A stretch of DNA of 64,000 nt, from contig CAISEB010000028.1 in NCBI GenBank assembly GCA_903884235.1, positions 1 to 64,000 on the forward strand, given 5' to 3'. Of the stretch, positions 18,361 through 27,336 are shown piece by piece. Made by a program: the position numbers and the translations under genes. The notes under the pieces are model-generated. The model was not told the origin of the DNA. It ran no database searches and worked only from the letters and a program-made list of their open reading frames with translations. How positions within the stretch are numbered: position 1 is the first letter of the stretch; each line of letters begins with the position of its first letter. This DNA is from an uncultured Pseudomonadota bacterium (GTDB taxonomy: Bacteria; Pseudomonadota; Gammaproteobacteria; Steroidobacterales; Steroidobacteraceae).

Positions 18361-18525
18361 TGTCTGCGGTTAGAGACATAATGGTCTACAGGATTTCCCG
18401 AAACTGAGACCCACCTCTCAGTTTGCGCAGAGACCCTCGGCCGTAATTGCCGAAAGCCCCTCGCGGGCCCTACGCGATCCACCCACCTAGCCGTGGACCC
18501 GGGAACCGCCTTACAGTCGGGGATC

Positions 18526-19143
18526 ATGCGGGTACTCTGCGCCACTGTCATTGCCATTGTCTGCCTCGCGGCTGCGCCGCGGGCCGTGGCCGACATCTAT
18601 GCGTTCACCGACCAGGACGGCGTCACCCACTACACGAACATGCCGGATGACAGCCGCTACGCGCTGCTGATCAAGGCGCCACCGGAGCCGCATCCCGAGC
18701 ATGCGGCGTTGGCGACGGCGGCCCGAGGCGACTGGCACGAGCGGGCCGCGGCGTACTCCGGGATGATCGATCGCGTCGCGCGCACCGCCGAGGTGCATCC
18801 GGCGCTCGTGCGTGCGGTCATCGCGGTCGAGTCGGCGTTCGATCCGAAGGCGGTGTCGAGGGCCGGGGCCCAGGGCCTGATGCAACTGCTGCCGTCCACG
18901 GCCAAGCGCTACGGCGTCGGCAATCCATTCGATCCGGAACAGAACACGCGCGGCGGGGCCCGCTACCTGTCCTACCTGCTCAAGCGCTACAACAACAACC
19001 TCGAGCTCGTGCTGGCCGCCTACAACGCGGGCGAGGACGCGGTCGACCGCTACGGGCGGAGCATCCCGCCGTATCGTGAAACGCGTGAATACGTTCCGGC
19101 CGTGCTGAAGCTGTACAAGCAGTTCCTGACCCGCCCCACCTGA
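18526..19143 (+). CDS. lytic transglycosylase with DUF4124-like N-terminus
   Basis: I use the ATG at 18526, directly before a signal peptide (MRVLCATVIAIVCLAAAPR, cleavage near AVA), giving 205 residues; a GTG at 18493 would add a non-signal extension. Residues about 23-45 (DIYAFTDQDGVTHYTN) match DUF4124, a short envelope module. The rest is an SLT domain with catalytic Glu in IAVESAFDPKAVS, AQGLMQLLPSTAKRYG and the C-terminal AAYNAGEDAVDRYG. It cleaves peptidoglycan in the periplasm. Its place between the regulators and the secretion operon suggests it opens the wall for assembly of the secretion machine, which is inference. Confidence 0.92.
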   Translation: MRVLCATVIAIVCLAAAPRAVADIYAFTDQDGVTHYTNMPDDSRYALLIKAPPEPHPEHAALATAARGDWHERAAAYSGMIDRVARTAEVHPALVRAVIAVESAFDPKAVSRAGAQGLMQLLPSTAKRYGVGNPFDPEQNTRGGARYLSYLLKRYNNNLELVLAAYNAGEDAVDRYGRSIPPYRETREYVPAVLKLYKQFLTRPT

Positions 19144-19157
19144 TCGGGGCTACGGTC

Positions 19158-19182
19158 AAACCCTACCGGGCCCTACCGTGAA
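19158..19182 (+). promoter_or_regulatory. CCCTACC motif pair upstream of histidine kinase
   Basis: AAACCCTAC (19158-19166) is followed within 6 bases by CCTACCGTGAA (19172-19182). Both words recur in reverse order at 21264-21281 in front of the secretion operon. The position about 100 bases before the kinase start fits a regulator binding site. Confidence 0.5.
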
Positions 19183-19279
19183 CTGGGTGAAAGCCCTCGG
19201 GGCCTCGCCGACTATCTGATTTCTGTGATGGGCCGCACGATGGACCCCTGTACTCAATTGAGGTCCGGGGTCACTCCCT

Positions 19280-21025
19280 ATGATGCGGCGCCTCGTCAAT
19301 CTGGTCACCCAACTGTCGGCCGCCTGCGATTCGGCCGTGACGGTCCGTCGGCTCGCCGACGTGGCGTGCCGGGCGCTCGTCGACACGTTCCCGGGATCCC
19401 TCGCGGTCGTCTTCGAGCGCGAACCGAACCTCGACACGCTGCGCGCGGTCGCCGGCGCCAACATGCCCGAAGCCTGGCAGATGCGCGCGGTGCACCTGCA
19501 CGAGGTGCCGATCATCGGTGAGGCGCTGCGGGAGCCGGCGCGCGTCGTGCAGAGCGCGGCGAAGCGGCGCGCGTCCGCGACGCCGGCCACGCCCGGTGCG
19601 ATGCAGGCGTTCTGTGGGGCGGTGCCCGATCCGGTCGCGCCCGTGTACGTGCTGCTGTTCCTCGCGCCGCCGGTCGCGCAGGAGGAGGAACTGCGCCAGG
19701 TCGCCGTCGAGACGACCCGTCGCATGCTCGGCGTCAGTGCCGCGCTGACGGCGGGCGACGCCGAGCGTTCGCGCACGCTCTCGGCGATCTACCATGCCAA
19801 GATCGAATGGGAGCGCACGGCCGACGCGCTGCCCGAGGTCGTCGGCCTCCTCGATCGCCGCCGGCGCATCGTGCGCGTCAACCGCAGCCTCGAGCGCTGG
19901 ATGCTCGGCACCGTGCAGGACTCGCTCGGTCACGACCTGCATGCCGTGCTGCATCCGTCCTGCGCGGACGAAAGCTGCGCATTCAGGCTGCAGATCGACC
20001 GCGCCATCGACGGGTTGGACGAGCAGGACGAGACCAAGTTCGAGTTGTCGGATCCCATGCTGGGACTCGACCTCGGCTTCGAGTTCCGCGTCGCCAGCGA
20101 CCCGAGCGGCGCCCCGTCGCGGCCCTGGCAGCGCGTCGCGTTCGTCGTCTCGAACGTCACCTCGCTGCGGCACGTCGAACGCAACCTCAAGAACCTGAAC
20201 CAGACGCTGGAGAATCGCGTCGGCGAGCGCACGGCTGAGCTCACCGCGACCAATCGCGCGCTGCGCGACGAGGTCGCGCGGCGCCGCGATGCGGAGGAAT
20301 CGCTGCGCACCTCGCAGCGCGAGCTGGAAGGGCTGTCCGAGCGCCTGATGACCGCGCAGGAAGAGGAGCGCAAGCGCATCGCGCAGGACCTGCACGACTC
20401 GGTCGGCCAGTCGCTCAGCGCGATCAAGTACTCGCTCGAGCGGGCCCAGGTGCTCGCCCGGCGCCAGGACACCAAGGGCGCGGCCGACGTCGTCGAATCC
20501 GCGGTCGAGCGGGTGCAGCGGGTCATGGAGGAAGTCCGTGGCATCTCGATGAACCTGCGCCCGGCGATCCTCGACGACCTCGGCGCCGCGTCGGCGGTGC
20601 GCAGCCTGTGCCGTGACTGGCACGAGGTCTACGGCGAGATCGCGATCGACGCGATGATCGACGTCGAGGACGGGGATATCCCGCCGATGCTCGGCACGAA
20701 TGTCTATCGCGCGGTGCAGGAATCGCTCAACAACGTCGCCCGGCACGCCGGCGCCCACCGCGTCCAGGTCGCGATGAGGCTCGAGGACGGTACGCTGCTC
20801 GTGACTGTCCAGGACGACGGCACCGGGTTCGCGATCAACGGCGACGTCCGTCGCCTGATCGAGCGGCCGGAACTGCGCGGCCTGCGCGGCCTGCGCGAGC
20901 GGACCGAGCGCAGCGGGGGCCGCTGCATGGTGTCGAGCGCGCCCGGGCGGGGGACGCTGGTCCGCCTCGAGTGGCCCGTGGTCACCGGAACCGCTGCCCG
21001 CCAGGCGAACGCCAGTCTCAACTGA
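19280..21025 (+). CDS. cytoplasmic NarX-like sensor histidine kinase
   Basis: The 581-residue protein has no membrane segments. A GAF-like region (about 10-150) is followed by a PAS-like region (about 175-300), a coiled coil (about 300-360), a HisKA_3 dimerisation domain with the phosphorylated H372 in AQDLHDSVGQSLSAIKYSLE, and a HATPase domain (QESLNNVARHA, QDDGTGF, GLRGLRERT). The order and the HisKA_3 type match kinases paired with LuxR-type regulators such as those at 16.6 and 17.5 kb. The signal is unknown; soluble GAF/PAS domains suggest an internal redox, gas or small-molecule cue. An ATG follows immediately at 19283 and could also be used. Confidence 0.93.
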   Translation: MMRRLVNLVTQLSAACDSAVTVRRLADVACRALVDTFPGSLAVVFEREPNLDTLRAVAGANMPEAWQMRAVHLHEVPIIGEALREPARVVQSAAKRRASATPATPGAMQAFCGAVPDPVAPVYVLLFLAPPVAQEEELRQVAVETTRRMLGVSAALTAGDAERSRTLSAIYHAKIEWERTADALPEVVGLLDRRRRIVRVNRSLERWMLGTVQDSLGHDLHAVLHPSCADESCAFRLQIDRAIDGLDEQDETKFELSDPMLGLDLGFEFRVASDPSGAPSRPWQRVAFVVSNVTSLRHVERNLKNLNQTLENRVGERTAELTATNRALRDEVARRRDAEESLRTSQRELEGLSERLMTAQEEERKRIAQDLHDSVGQSLSAIKYSLERAQVLARRQDTKGAADVVESAVERVQRVMEEVRGISMNLRPAILDDLGAASAVRSLCRDWHEVYGEIAIDAMIDVEDGDIPPMLGTNVYRAVQESLNNVARHAGAHRVQVAMRLEDGTLLVTVQDDGTGFAINGDVRRLIERPELRGLRGLRERTERSGGRCMVSSAPGRGTLVRLEWPVVTGTAARQANASLN

Positions 21026-21408
21026 GGCGTCGGTCACGGACGGGCCCGGGCCGATCGTTTAACATAAGGTTTGTCCATGCGGGCCTCGGACGAGGGCTCC
21101 GTGCCGACGCCGCCGTTCCTGCGAACCGAGACCCGAAGCGGGGGTAGGGACGAGGCGCTACGTGTTCCTCCTACCTTCCATCAAGGGCTTGTTGGCCTAG
21201 ATTCAAGTGCAGGATGAACGACGGGACCCGGCCTCGGCCGGCGGCCCGGAGCGCACGACGCCGCCTACCGTGAAACCCTACCTCCGGGTACCGGTAAGCG
21301 CGCGCGATGGCACCCCCAACGGCCGACTATTCCCGGTCGACGGGTGCGATCAGCATGGAGGGCATGCCGGGGCTCTGCGCCCGGTCCGTTTAGCCGGAGT
21401 CACTTTTC
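21026..21408 (+). promoter_or_regulatory. regulatory region of the secretion operon
   Basis: This 383-base gap holds no credible gene. It carries at least four copies of a CCTACC/GGTAGG core: GGTAGG at 21143-21148 and CCTACC at 21170-21175 as an inverted pair, CCTACCGTGAA at 21264-21274 and AAACCCTAC overlapping it at 21273-21281. An AT-richer stretch, gatcgtttaacataagg near 21053-21069, could hold a promoter. The density of the motif just before a large operon suggests control by a DNA-binding regulator such as the LuxR-type proteins nearby. Confidence 0.5.
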
Positions 21409-21852
21409 ATGTCACGTCTTCGTCAGTTCAGGTCCAGGTCGCGCGGCTTCACGCTGCTCGAACTGCTGGTCGTGATGGTGATCATCGGCCTGCTGGCCGG
21501 CTTCGTCGCGCCGCGCTACTTCGCGCAGGTGGGCAAGTCGCAGGTGAAGGTCGCCAAGGCGCAGATCGATGCGCTCGACAAGGCGCTCGACCAGTTCCGC
21601 CTCGACATGGGCCGCTACCCGACGTCCGAGGAAGGCCTCAACGCGCTGCAGACCGCGCCGGGCGGCGCCGAAACGACCGGCACGTGGGGCGGTCCCTATC
21701 TAAAGAAGGGTGTCCCGAACGATCCGTGGGGGCGCCCGTACCTGTACGTGAGTCCCGGTGAGCACGGGGAGTTCGACCTGTCCTCGCTCGGCAAGGACGG
21801 ACGCCCCGGTGGTACCGGCGAAGACGCTGACATCACCAACTGGACCAACTGA
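21409..21852 (+). CDS. gspG: type II secretion major pseudopilin GspG
   Basis: The 147-residue pseudopilin has a short basic leader ending in RGFTLLELLVVMVIIG, the prepilin peptidase site with Phe+1 and Glu5, then a hydrophobic helix. The C-terminal part has the GspG features MGRYPTSEEGLNAL, WGGPYLKK and PNDPWGRPYLYV, typical of the calcium-binding major pseudopilin. It forms the periplasmic pseudopilus that pushes folded substrates through the secretin. It opens the operon, 6 bases before gspF. No prepilin peptidase gene is in the window. Confidence 0.95.
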   Translation: MSRLRQFRSRSRGFTLLELLVVMVIIGLLAGFVAPRYFAQVGKSQVKVAKAQIDALDKALDQFRLDMGRYPTSEEGLNALQTAPGGAETTGTWGGPYLKKGVPNDPWGRPYLYVSPGEHGEFDLSSLGKDGRPGGTGEDADITNWTN

Positions 21853-21858
21853 GCCGCA

Positions 21859-23040
21859 ATGCGCTTTCGTCTCACTGTCCTCGATGCGGGCCGGTCGGTC
21901 GCGATCCACGAGCTGGACGCGGTCGACGAGGCCGACGCGCGCCGTCAGGCGCTCGCGCGAGGGCTCAGGGTCATCGCGCTGGAGACGGCCTCGCGGCTCG
22001 CGCCAATCGGCCGCGCGAAGCTCGGCCTCACGCAGTTCAGCAATGAACTGATCGCGCTGCTCGAGGCGGGACTGTCGCTGGTCGAGGCCATCGACGCCTT
22101 GACCGAGAAGGAGCGCGACGACGCGATCCGCAACGTGCTCGAATCGATTCGTCGGCGCCTGTACGAGGGCCAGAGCCTTTCCGTCGCGCTCAGCGAGGCC
22201 CCGGGCAGCTTCCCGCCGCTGTACGTCGCGACCGTCCGTGCGAGCGAGCGCAGCGGCGCTATCCCTGAGGCGCTGCGCCGCTTCGTCGCCTACCAGGAAC
22301 AGATCGACGTCCTCAAGAAGCGCCTGATCAACGCATCCATCTATCCGGCGGTGCTGCTCGGTGCAGGCACCCTGGTCGTGCTCTTCCTGGTCGGCTTCGT
22401 GGTGCCGCGCTTCGCGGGCATCTACGAGGACATCGGCGGCGAACTGCCGCTCGCCTCCCGCATCCTGATGAACTGGGGCAAGTTGCTCGCCGCGCATGGC
22501 ACCGGCGTGCTGATCGGCTTCATCGTCACGGTCGTGCTCCTCGGCCGCGCGGTGATGCGGCCGGAGTTCCGCATGGGGGTCGGCCGCATGATCGCGCGCA
22601 TCCCGACGATCGGGCACCAGCTCGAGCTGTACCAGCTCGCGCGGCTCTACCGTACGGTGGGCATGCTGCTGCGCGGCGGTCTGCCGGTCGTCCAGGCCTT
22701 CGAAATGACGCGCGGCCTGCTCGCCGCCGGCTCCCAGCCGCGCCTCGCGGCCGCGACCCGGGCGATCCGCGAGGGCAAGTCGCTGACCGAATCGCTCGCG
22801 AGCCAGGGTCTCACGACACCGGTCGCCGAGCGCATGCTGCGGGTCGGCGAGCGCAGCGGCAACATGGGCGAGATGATGGAGCGCATCGCCGCGTTCTACG
22901 ACGAGGAACTGTCCCGCTGGGTCGAGGTCGCGACGCGACTGATCGAGCCGGCCATGATGACCGTGATCGGCCTGATCATCGGCCTGGTCGTCGTCCTCAT
23001 GTACTTCCCGATATTCGAACTGGCCGGGAGCATCCGATGA
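21859..23040 (+). CDS. gspF: type II secretion/type IV pilus inner-membrane protein GspF
   Basis: The 393-residue polytopic protein contains two GspF/PilC repeats (about 60-185 and 260-385), each ending in membrane helices (AVLLGAGTLVVLFLVGFVVP and MMTVIGLIIGLVVVLMYFPI). Characteristic words are FSNELIALLEAGLSLVEAI and LYRTVGMLLRGGLPVVQA. It anchors the platform for pseudopilus assembly and contacts the ATPase encoded next. The stop overlaps the gspE start as ATGA. Confidence 0.94.
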   Translation: MRFRLTVLDAGRSVAIHELDAVDEADARRQALARGLRVIALETASRLAPIGRAKLGLTQFSNELIALLEAGLSLVEAIDALTEKERDDAIRNVLESIRRRLYEGQSLSVALSEAPGSFPPLYVATVRASERSGAIPEALRRFVAYQEQIDVLKKRLINASIYPAVLLGAGTLVVLFLVGFVVPRFAGIYEDIGGELPLASRILMNWGKLLAAHGTGVLIGFIVTVVLLGRAVMRPEFRMGVGRMIARIPTIGHQLELYQLARLYRTVGMLLRGGLPVVQAFEMTRGLLAAGSQPRLAAATRAIREGKSLTESLASQGLTTPVAERMLRVGERSGNMGEMMERIAAFYDEELSRWVEVATRLIEPAMMTVIGLIIGLVVVLMYFPIFELAGSIR

Positions 23041-24749
23041 GCGCCGCTCCGGAATCACTGAAAATCACACCCACGCTGCCGCCGGCCGCGTCGCTCTCGG
23101 ATGCGCAGCTGCGCACCGCGCTCGACGTCGCCGTCGCCTCGCGCCGACCACCGCTCGAGGTGCTGGTCGAGACGACCGGGCTCGATGGCGACGACCTCGC
23201 CCGGGCGCTCGGTGCGGCGCTGCGCTACCCCGTGCTCGACGGCCCGGCGCTGATGGCGCTGACGCCGGCGTTCGACGTGCTTGGTCCCGCCGATGCGGCG
23301 CGCCGCTGCTGCGTGATCGTGAATCGCGGTGCCGAGCACCTCGCGGTCATCTCCAATCCCTTCGACAACGGCATCCGCAGCTGGATCGAGCTGCAGGTGC
23401 AGGTCGCGCTGACCTGGTACCTGGCGGCGCCCGGCGAGATCACGGCGTTCCTGACGAAGTACGAGCAGGACATGCGGGCGATGGACGTCGCCAACATGGA
23501 GACTGCCGGCGAGCTCATCGTCGACAGCGACATCGAGAACCTGTCGCTCGCGACGATCAGCGCCGACTCGAGCCCGGTCGTCAAGCTCGTCCACTCGACG
23601 GTGTACGACGCGCTCAAGGCCGGCGCCAGCGACATCCACCTCGAGACCCGTCCCGGTGGGCTCGCGGTCCGCTATCGTGTTGATGGCGTGCTCGTGCACG
23701 TCGCGACCCTCGGCGGCGCGGACCTGTGCGAACAGGTCATCTCCCGCATCAAGGTCATGAGCGAACTCGACATCGCCGAGCGCCGCGTGCCGCAGGACGG
23801 CCGCTTCAAGCTCGCGCTGAAGGGGCGCCCGATCGATTTCCGCGTCTCGATCATCCCGAGCGTGCACGGCGAGGACGCCGTGCTCCGAATCCTCGACAAG
23901 CAGGCACTGACGGACGAGCTCAAGGGCCTCAGCCTCGACGGCCTCGGCTTCGACCCCGACGTCGTCAAGCGCCTGCGGCGCCTCGCGCAGCTGCCGTACG
24001 GCATGCTGCTCGTCACCGGTCCCACCGGCAGCGGCAAGACGACGACCCTGTACGCCGCGCTGTCCGAGACCAACACCGGGCACGACAAGATCGTGACCAT
24101 CGAGGACCCGGTCGAGTACCAGCTGCAGGGCGTGCTGCAGATCCCGGTCAACGAGAAGAAGGGCCTGACCTTCGCCCGCGGACTGCGCTCGATCCTGCGC
24201 CACGACCCCGACAAGATCATGGTCGGCGAGATCCGCGACCCGGAGACCGCGCAGATCGCGATCCAGTCCGCGCTCACCGGCCATCTCGTGTTCACGACCG
24301 TCCACGCCAACAACGTGTTCGACGTGCTCGGACGCTTCTCGCACATGGAGGTCGACGCCTACGCGTTCGTCTCCGCATTGAACGGCATCCTCGCGCAGCG
24401 CCTCGTGCGCCAGGTCTGCGAACAGTGCGCCGAGCCCGTGCAGCCGTCGCCTGAGCTCATCGCGCAGTCCGGGCTCATGCTGCCCGCGGTCGCCGACTGG
24501 AAGTTCCGATCCGGGCGGGGCTGCGCGCACTGCCGCGGCACCGGCTACAAGGGCCGCAAGGCCATCGGCGAACTCCTGGTCCTCAACGACGAGCTGCGCG
24601 AGGCGATCGTCGCCCGCGCCCCGGCCCGCCGGCTCAAGGAGCTGGCGACCGCGAACGGCTCGCGTCTCATCCGTACCGCCGCACTCGACCTGGTGCAGCA
24701 TGGACTCACCACCCTTCTGGAGGCCAACCGTGTCACCGCTCTGGCGTGA
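23037..24749 (+). CDS. gspE: type II secretion/type IV pilus assembly ATPase GspE
   Basis: The 570-residue ATPase has an N-terminal N1-like domain, then the core with Walker A GPTGSGKTTTLY, an Asp box, Walker B IMVGEIRDPETAQIA and His box LVFTTVHANN. A tetracysteine zinc site (CEQC at about 460 and CAHC about 33 residues later) is typical of GspE/PilB. It drives pseudopilus assembly from the cytoplasm. The next gene starts inside its last 20 bases with a GTG, so the two are translationally linked. Confidence 0.95.
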   Translation: MSAAPESLKITPTLPPAASLSDAQLRTALDVAVASRRPPLEVLVETTGLDGDDLARALGAALRYPVLDGPALMALTPAFDVLGPADAARRCCVIVNRGAEHLAVISNPFDNGIRSWIELQVQVALTWYLAAPGEITAFLTKYEQDMRAMDVANMETAGELIVDSDIENLSLATISADSSPVVKLVHSTVYDALKAGASDIHLETRPGGLAVRYRVDGVLVHVATLGGADLCEQVISRIKVMSELDIAERRVPQDGRFKLALKGRPIDFRVSIIPSVHGEDAVLRILDKQALTDELKGLSLDGLGFDPDVVKRLRRLAQLPYGMLLVTGPTGSGKTTTLYAALSETNTGHDKIVTIEDPVEYQLQGVLQIPVNEKKGLTFARGLRSILRHDPDKIMVGEIRDPETAQIAIQSALTGHLVFTTVHANNVFDVLGRFSHMEVDAYAFVSALNGILAQRLVRQVCEQCAEPVQPSPELIAQSGLMLPAVADWKFRSGRGCAHCRGTGYKGRKAIGELLVLNDELREAIVARAPARRLKELATANGSRLIRTAALDLVQHGLTTLLEANRVTALA

Positions 24750-25542
24750 TGAAATAGCGGTCTATATCGCCCCCCGGAAGATCGCGCTCGCGAAGCGCGA
24801 GAAGGGCCTGCGCCCGCAGGTCGGCGCGTGCACGGAGGTGGCCGTGCCGAACGGCCACTTCGGCGACATCCGCCCGACCTTCGCGAAGCTGGCCGAGGTG
24901 CTGTCCGAGCCGACCTGGCAGGACGCGGCGGTGCGCGTCGTGCTCGCGGATCCGTGGGCGCGCTACGGCATCGTGCCGTGGCCGAACACCCGCCTCGACA
25001 GCGAGGGGCGGCTGACGCACGCCCGCTACGTCCTGTCCGACACGTTCGGCGAAGGCGTCACCGACTGGAACGTCACGCTGGCCGACACCCCGCCGGGCCA
25101 TGCGTATGTCGCCTGCGCGATGCCGGGCAACCTGCGCAACGCGCTCGACGAGGTGCTGCTGCCGGCGCGCCTCAAGCTCGTCTCGCTGCAGCCGCAACTC
25201 GTCGTCGCGTTCAACGCATGGCGCCACCGGCTGCCGGCCGACGACACCTGGTTCGTCAGCCTCGACGACGGCTCCCTGTCGGCCGTGCACCTGACCAACG
25301 GCGCCTGGGATCGCGTGCACATGGCGCGACTGTCGTCCGACTGGACCGTCGAGCTCGAACGCCTGCAGGCCTTCGGTCGCCTGACGCGCGCGAACGGCGG
25401 CGTGGGTCGCATGTTCGTCGATGCGCCGGTGTGGATGCGCCGCGGTGCGACGCTGACCGGCACCGATCTCGAATGGCTCGAGGACGATGGGTCGGGCAAC
25501 CAGACCCACGAACTCGCGCTGCTACAGCGGGTGTACGCATGA
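24730..25542 (+). CDS. PilM/MshI-like cytoplasmic assembly protein
   Basis: From the GTG at 24730 (GGAGG 6 bases upstream) the product is 270 residues. It shows weak similarity to actin-like PilM/MshI proteins: an N-terminal IAVYIAPRKIALAKREKG strand, and a central CAMPGNLRNALDEVL with LKLVSLQPQLVVAFNAWRH. No membrane segment is seen, so it should be cytoplasmic, where such proteins hold the PilN-like tail. Its place before PilN-, PilO- and PilP-like genes is the main support. It replaces the classical GspL cytoplasmic half. Confidence 0.7.
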   Translation: MSPLWRDEIAVYIAPRKIALAKREKGLRPQVGACTEVAVPNGHFGDIRPTFAKLAEVLSEPTWQDAAVRVVLADPWARYGIVPWPNTRLDSEGRLTHARYVLSDTFGEGVTDWNVTLADTPPGHAYVACAMPGNLRNALDEVLLPARLKLVSLQPQLVVAFNAWRHRLPADDTWFVSLDDGSLSAVHLTNGAWDRVHMARLSSDWTVELERLQAFGRLTRANGGVGRMFVDAPVWMRRGATLTGTDLEWLEDDGSGNQTHELALLQRVYA

Positions 25543-26057
25543 AACGCCCCGTCGCCGTTCGCCTGGACTTCGCCGCCGAGCCGCGCCAGGCGCCGCTCGT
25601 CGGCGCGATCCTGTTCGCGATCGGCCTCGCCGCCGCGGTCGCGGTCGGCGTGACGTTCAATGGCCAGATCACCGAGCGCAACCGGCTCGATGCCGAGCTC
25701 AACGCCGCGACGTCCTCGCGCGGGCCGCACATGCCGTCGTCAGTCCATTCCGCCGAAGAAGCCGCCAAGGTCGAGGCGGAGCTCTCCATTCCCTGGTCGC
25801 AGCTGCTGAGCGAGCTCGAGGCCGCCGGCAAGGACTCGGAGGCCACCGTGTCGCTGCTGCAGATCGAGCCCGACCCCGGCAAGCACGTCGTGCGCATCAC
25901 GGCGGAGGCGAAGTCGCTGCCGGCGGCGCTCGCCTACCTGCAGCGACTGCAGCAGAGCAAGGTGCTGCGCTATCCCATGCTCGAGAGCCACGAGCTCAAG
26001 AAGGACGATCCGGAGCACCCGGTGCGCGTGAAGCTCGCGGCGGAGTGGCACACGTGA
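25539..26057 (+). CDS. PilN-like inner-membrane assembly protein
   Basis: The 172-residue protein has a short cytoplasmic N-terminus (MKRPVAVRLDFAAEP), one membrane helix (VGAILFAIGLAAAVAVGVTF) and a periplasmic domain with a coiled-coil start and a ferredoxin-like fold (VSLLQIEPDPGKHVVRITAEA). This is the PilN/GspL-C layout. It overlaps the PilM-like gene by ATGA and the PilO-like gene by GTGA. It should link the cytoplasmic ATPase side to the periplasmic pseudopilus. Confidence 0.75.
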   Translation: MKRPVAVRLDFAAEPRQAPLVGAILFAIGLAAAVAVGVTFNGQITERNRLDAELNAATSSRGPHMPSSVHSAEEAAKVEAELSIPWSQLLSELEAAGKDSEATVSLLQIEPDPGKHVVRITAEAKSLPAALAYLQRLQQSKVLRYPMLESHELKKDDPEHPVRVKLAAEWHT

Positions 26058-26710
26058 GCGAAACGACCCAGAAGTCGCCGCCCATCGCGCTCGCGCCGGC
26101 GCCGACCACGCCGCGCCCGCCCGTCCCGGCGGCGCGCCGCTCCGACATGATGGCGCCGGCGCGTCGTGCGCTCGATCGCCTGCAGAACGAGTGGGCGCCG
26201 CTCGTCGTCTGGCACGTCGGCCGCAGCGGTCGCACCGGGCTCGTCGGCATCGGCCTCGCGCTCGCCGCCGCGGTGTTCTTCTTCTCGACCCACATGCAGG
26301 TCGCCAACGAGGCGGCGGCGCTGCGCGCGGACCTCGCGAAGGCGCAAGGCCACCCGGTGGTCGTGGCGCCGCTCGCGAACGAGGCCCAGCAGACGCTGCG
26401 CCACCTTCCGTCGCGCGCCGACATGCCCGCGCTGCTCGGCGTGCTGCTGCAGCAGGCCGAGGCCTCGAAGCTCTCGCTCGACACGGGCAAGTACGAGACG
26501 CAGGCGACCAAGACCGGTGACATCACCCGCTATCGAGTGTCGTTCCCCGTCACCGGCCCCTATCCGCAGGTTCGCCATTTCGTCGATGCCGTGCTCGTCG
26601 CGCTGCCGTCGGTGTCGATCAGCGAGATGAACATCGAGCGCAAGACGATTTCGGACGGCCAGGTCGAGGCGCGCCTGCGGCTGACCTTCTACACGCGAGG
26701 CGGTCAATGA
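26054..26710 (+). CDS. PilO-like inner-membrane assembly protein
   Basis: The 218-residue protein starts with a Pro/Ala-rich cytoplasmic stretch, followed by a membrane helix (TGLVGIGLALAAAVFFFSTH), a coiled coil and a periplasmic PilO/GspM-like domain (TRYRVSFPVTGPYPQVRHFV, SISEMNIERKTISDGQVEAR). It probably pairs with the PilN-like protein. The start is a GTG overlapping the previous stop. Confidence 0.72.
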   Translation: MSETTQKSPPIALAPAPTTPRPPVPAARRSDMMAPARRALDRLQNEWAPLVVWHVGRSGRTGLVGIGLALAAAVFFFSTHMQVANEAAALRADLAKAQGHPVVVAPLANEAQQTLRHLPSRADMPALLGVLLQQAEASKLSLDTGKYETQATKTGDITRYRVSFPVTGPYPQVRHFVDAVLVALPSVSISEMNIERKTISDGQVEARLRLTFYTRGGQ

Positions 26711-27336
26711 ACGACCTGCCGAGCCTGCCGTCGCTGGCGGACGTCACGCCGGCGGGGTCCCGACGCCTGCGGGCCTGGATCGCGATCGCGGTGCTCGCGC
26801 TGGTCGCGGTTGGCGGCACGTGGTACTACGAGGCGCGTCGTCACCACCAGCTGGAAGTCCAGGCGGCGAGGACCGCCGAGATCGCGGCCGCGCGCGCACG
26901 GGTCGTCGCCGAGGCGCGCAAGCGCGGCATCGCGGTCAGCCAGAAGGCCGTTGCCGCGACCGAGGCGGCCGAGAAGGAGGCCGTCGCCGCGGCACCGAAG
27001 TCCGCCCGCGTCGCCGACGCCAGCAAGTCGGATGCCCTGTTCGGCGCGCACAGCTGGTACGTCCCGCCGCCGCCGGCCTACGTGCCACCGCCACCCCCGC
27101 CGCCGCCGCCGCCGCCGACCGCGCCGCCGTTGCCATTCGTGTTCCTCGGCAGCTACACGCCGTCGGGCGACGTGACCGTGTACTTCCTGACCCGTGGCGA
27201 TCGCGTCTACGATGTGAAGGTCGGGGACACGGTCGACGGCATCTACCAGATCGAGTCCGCCAAGGGCGGGCAGCTCACCTTCAACTACAAGCCCCTCAAC
27301 CAGCGCCAGACGCTGGCAACCGGAGCGACACCATGA
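26707..27336 (+). CDS. GspC/PilP-like protein with polyproline linker
   Basis: The 209-residue bitopic protein has one membrane helix (AWIAIAVLALVAVGGTWYY), an Ala/Glu-rich likely coiled coil (about 50-105), a Pro-rich linker with a run of eleven Pro (about 127-137) and a C-terminal domain like the homology region of GspC or PilP (LPFVFLGSYTPSGDVTVYFL, VGDTVDGIYQIESAKG). That domain normally touches the secretin N0 domain, so it should link the inner-membrane platform to the secretin encoded next. It overlaps both neighbours by 4 bases. The Pro run is unusually long. Confidence 0.75.
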   Translation: MNDLPSLPSLADVTPAGSRRLRAWIAIAVLALVAVGGTWYYEARRHHQLEVQAARTAEIAAARARVVAEARKRGIAVSQKAVAATEAAEKEAVAAAPKSARVADASKSDALFGAHSWYVPPPPAYVPPPPPPPPPPPTAPPLPFVFLGSYTPSGDVTVYFLTRGDRVYDVKVGDTVDGIYQIESAKGGQLTFNYKPLNQRQTLATGATP

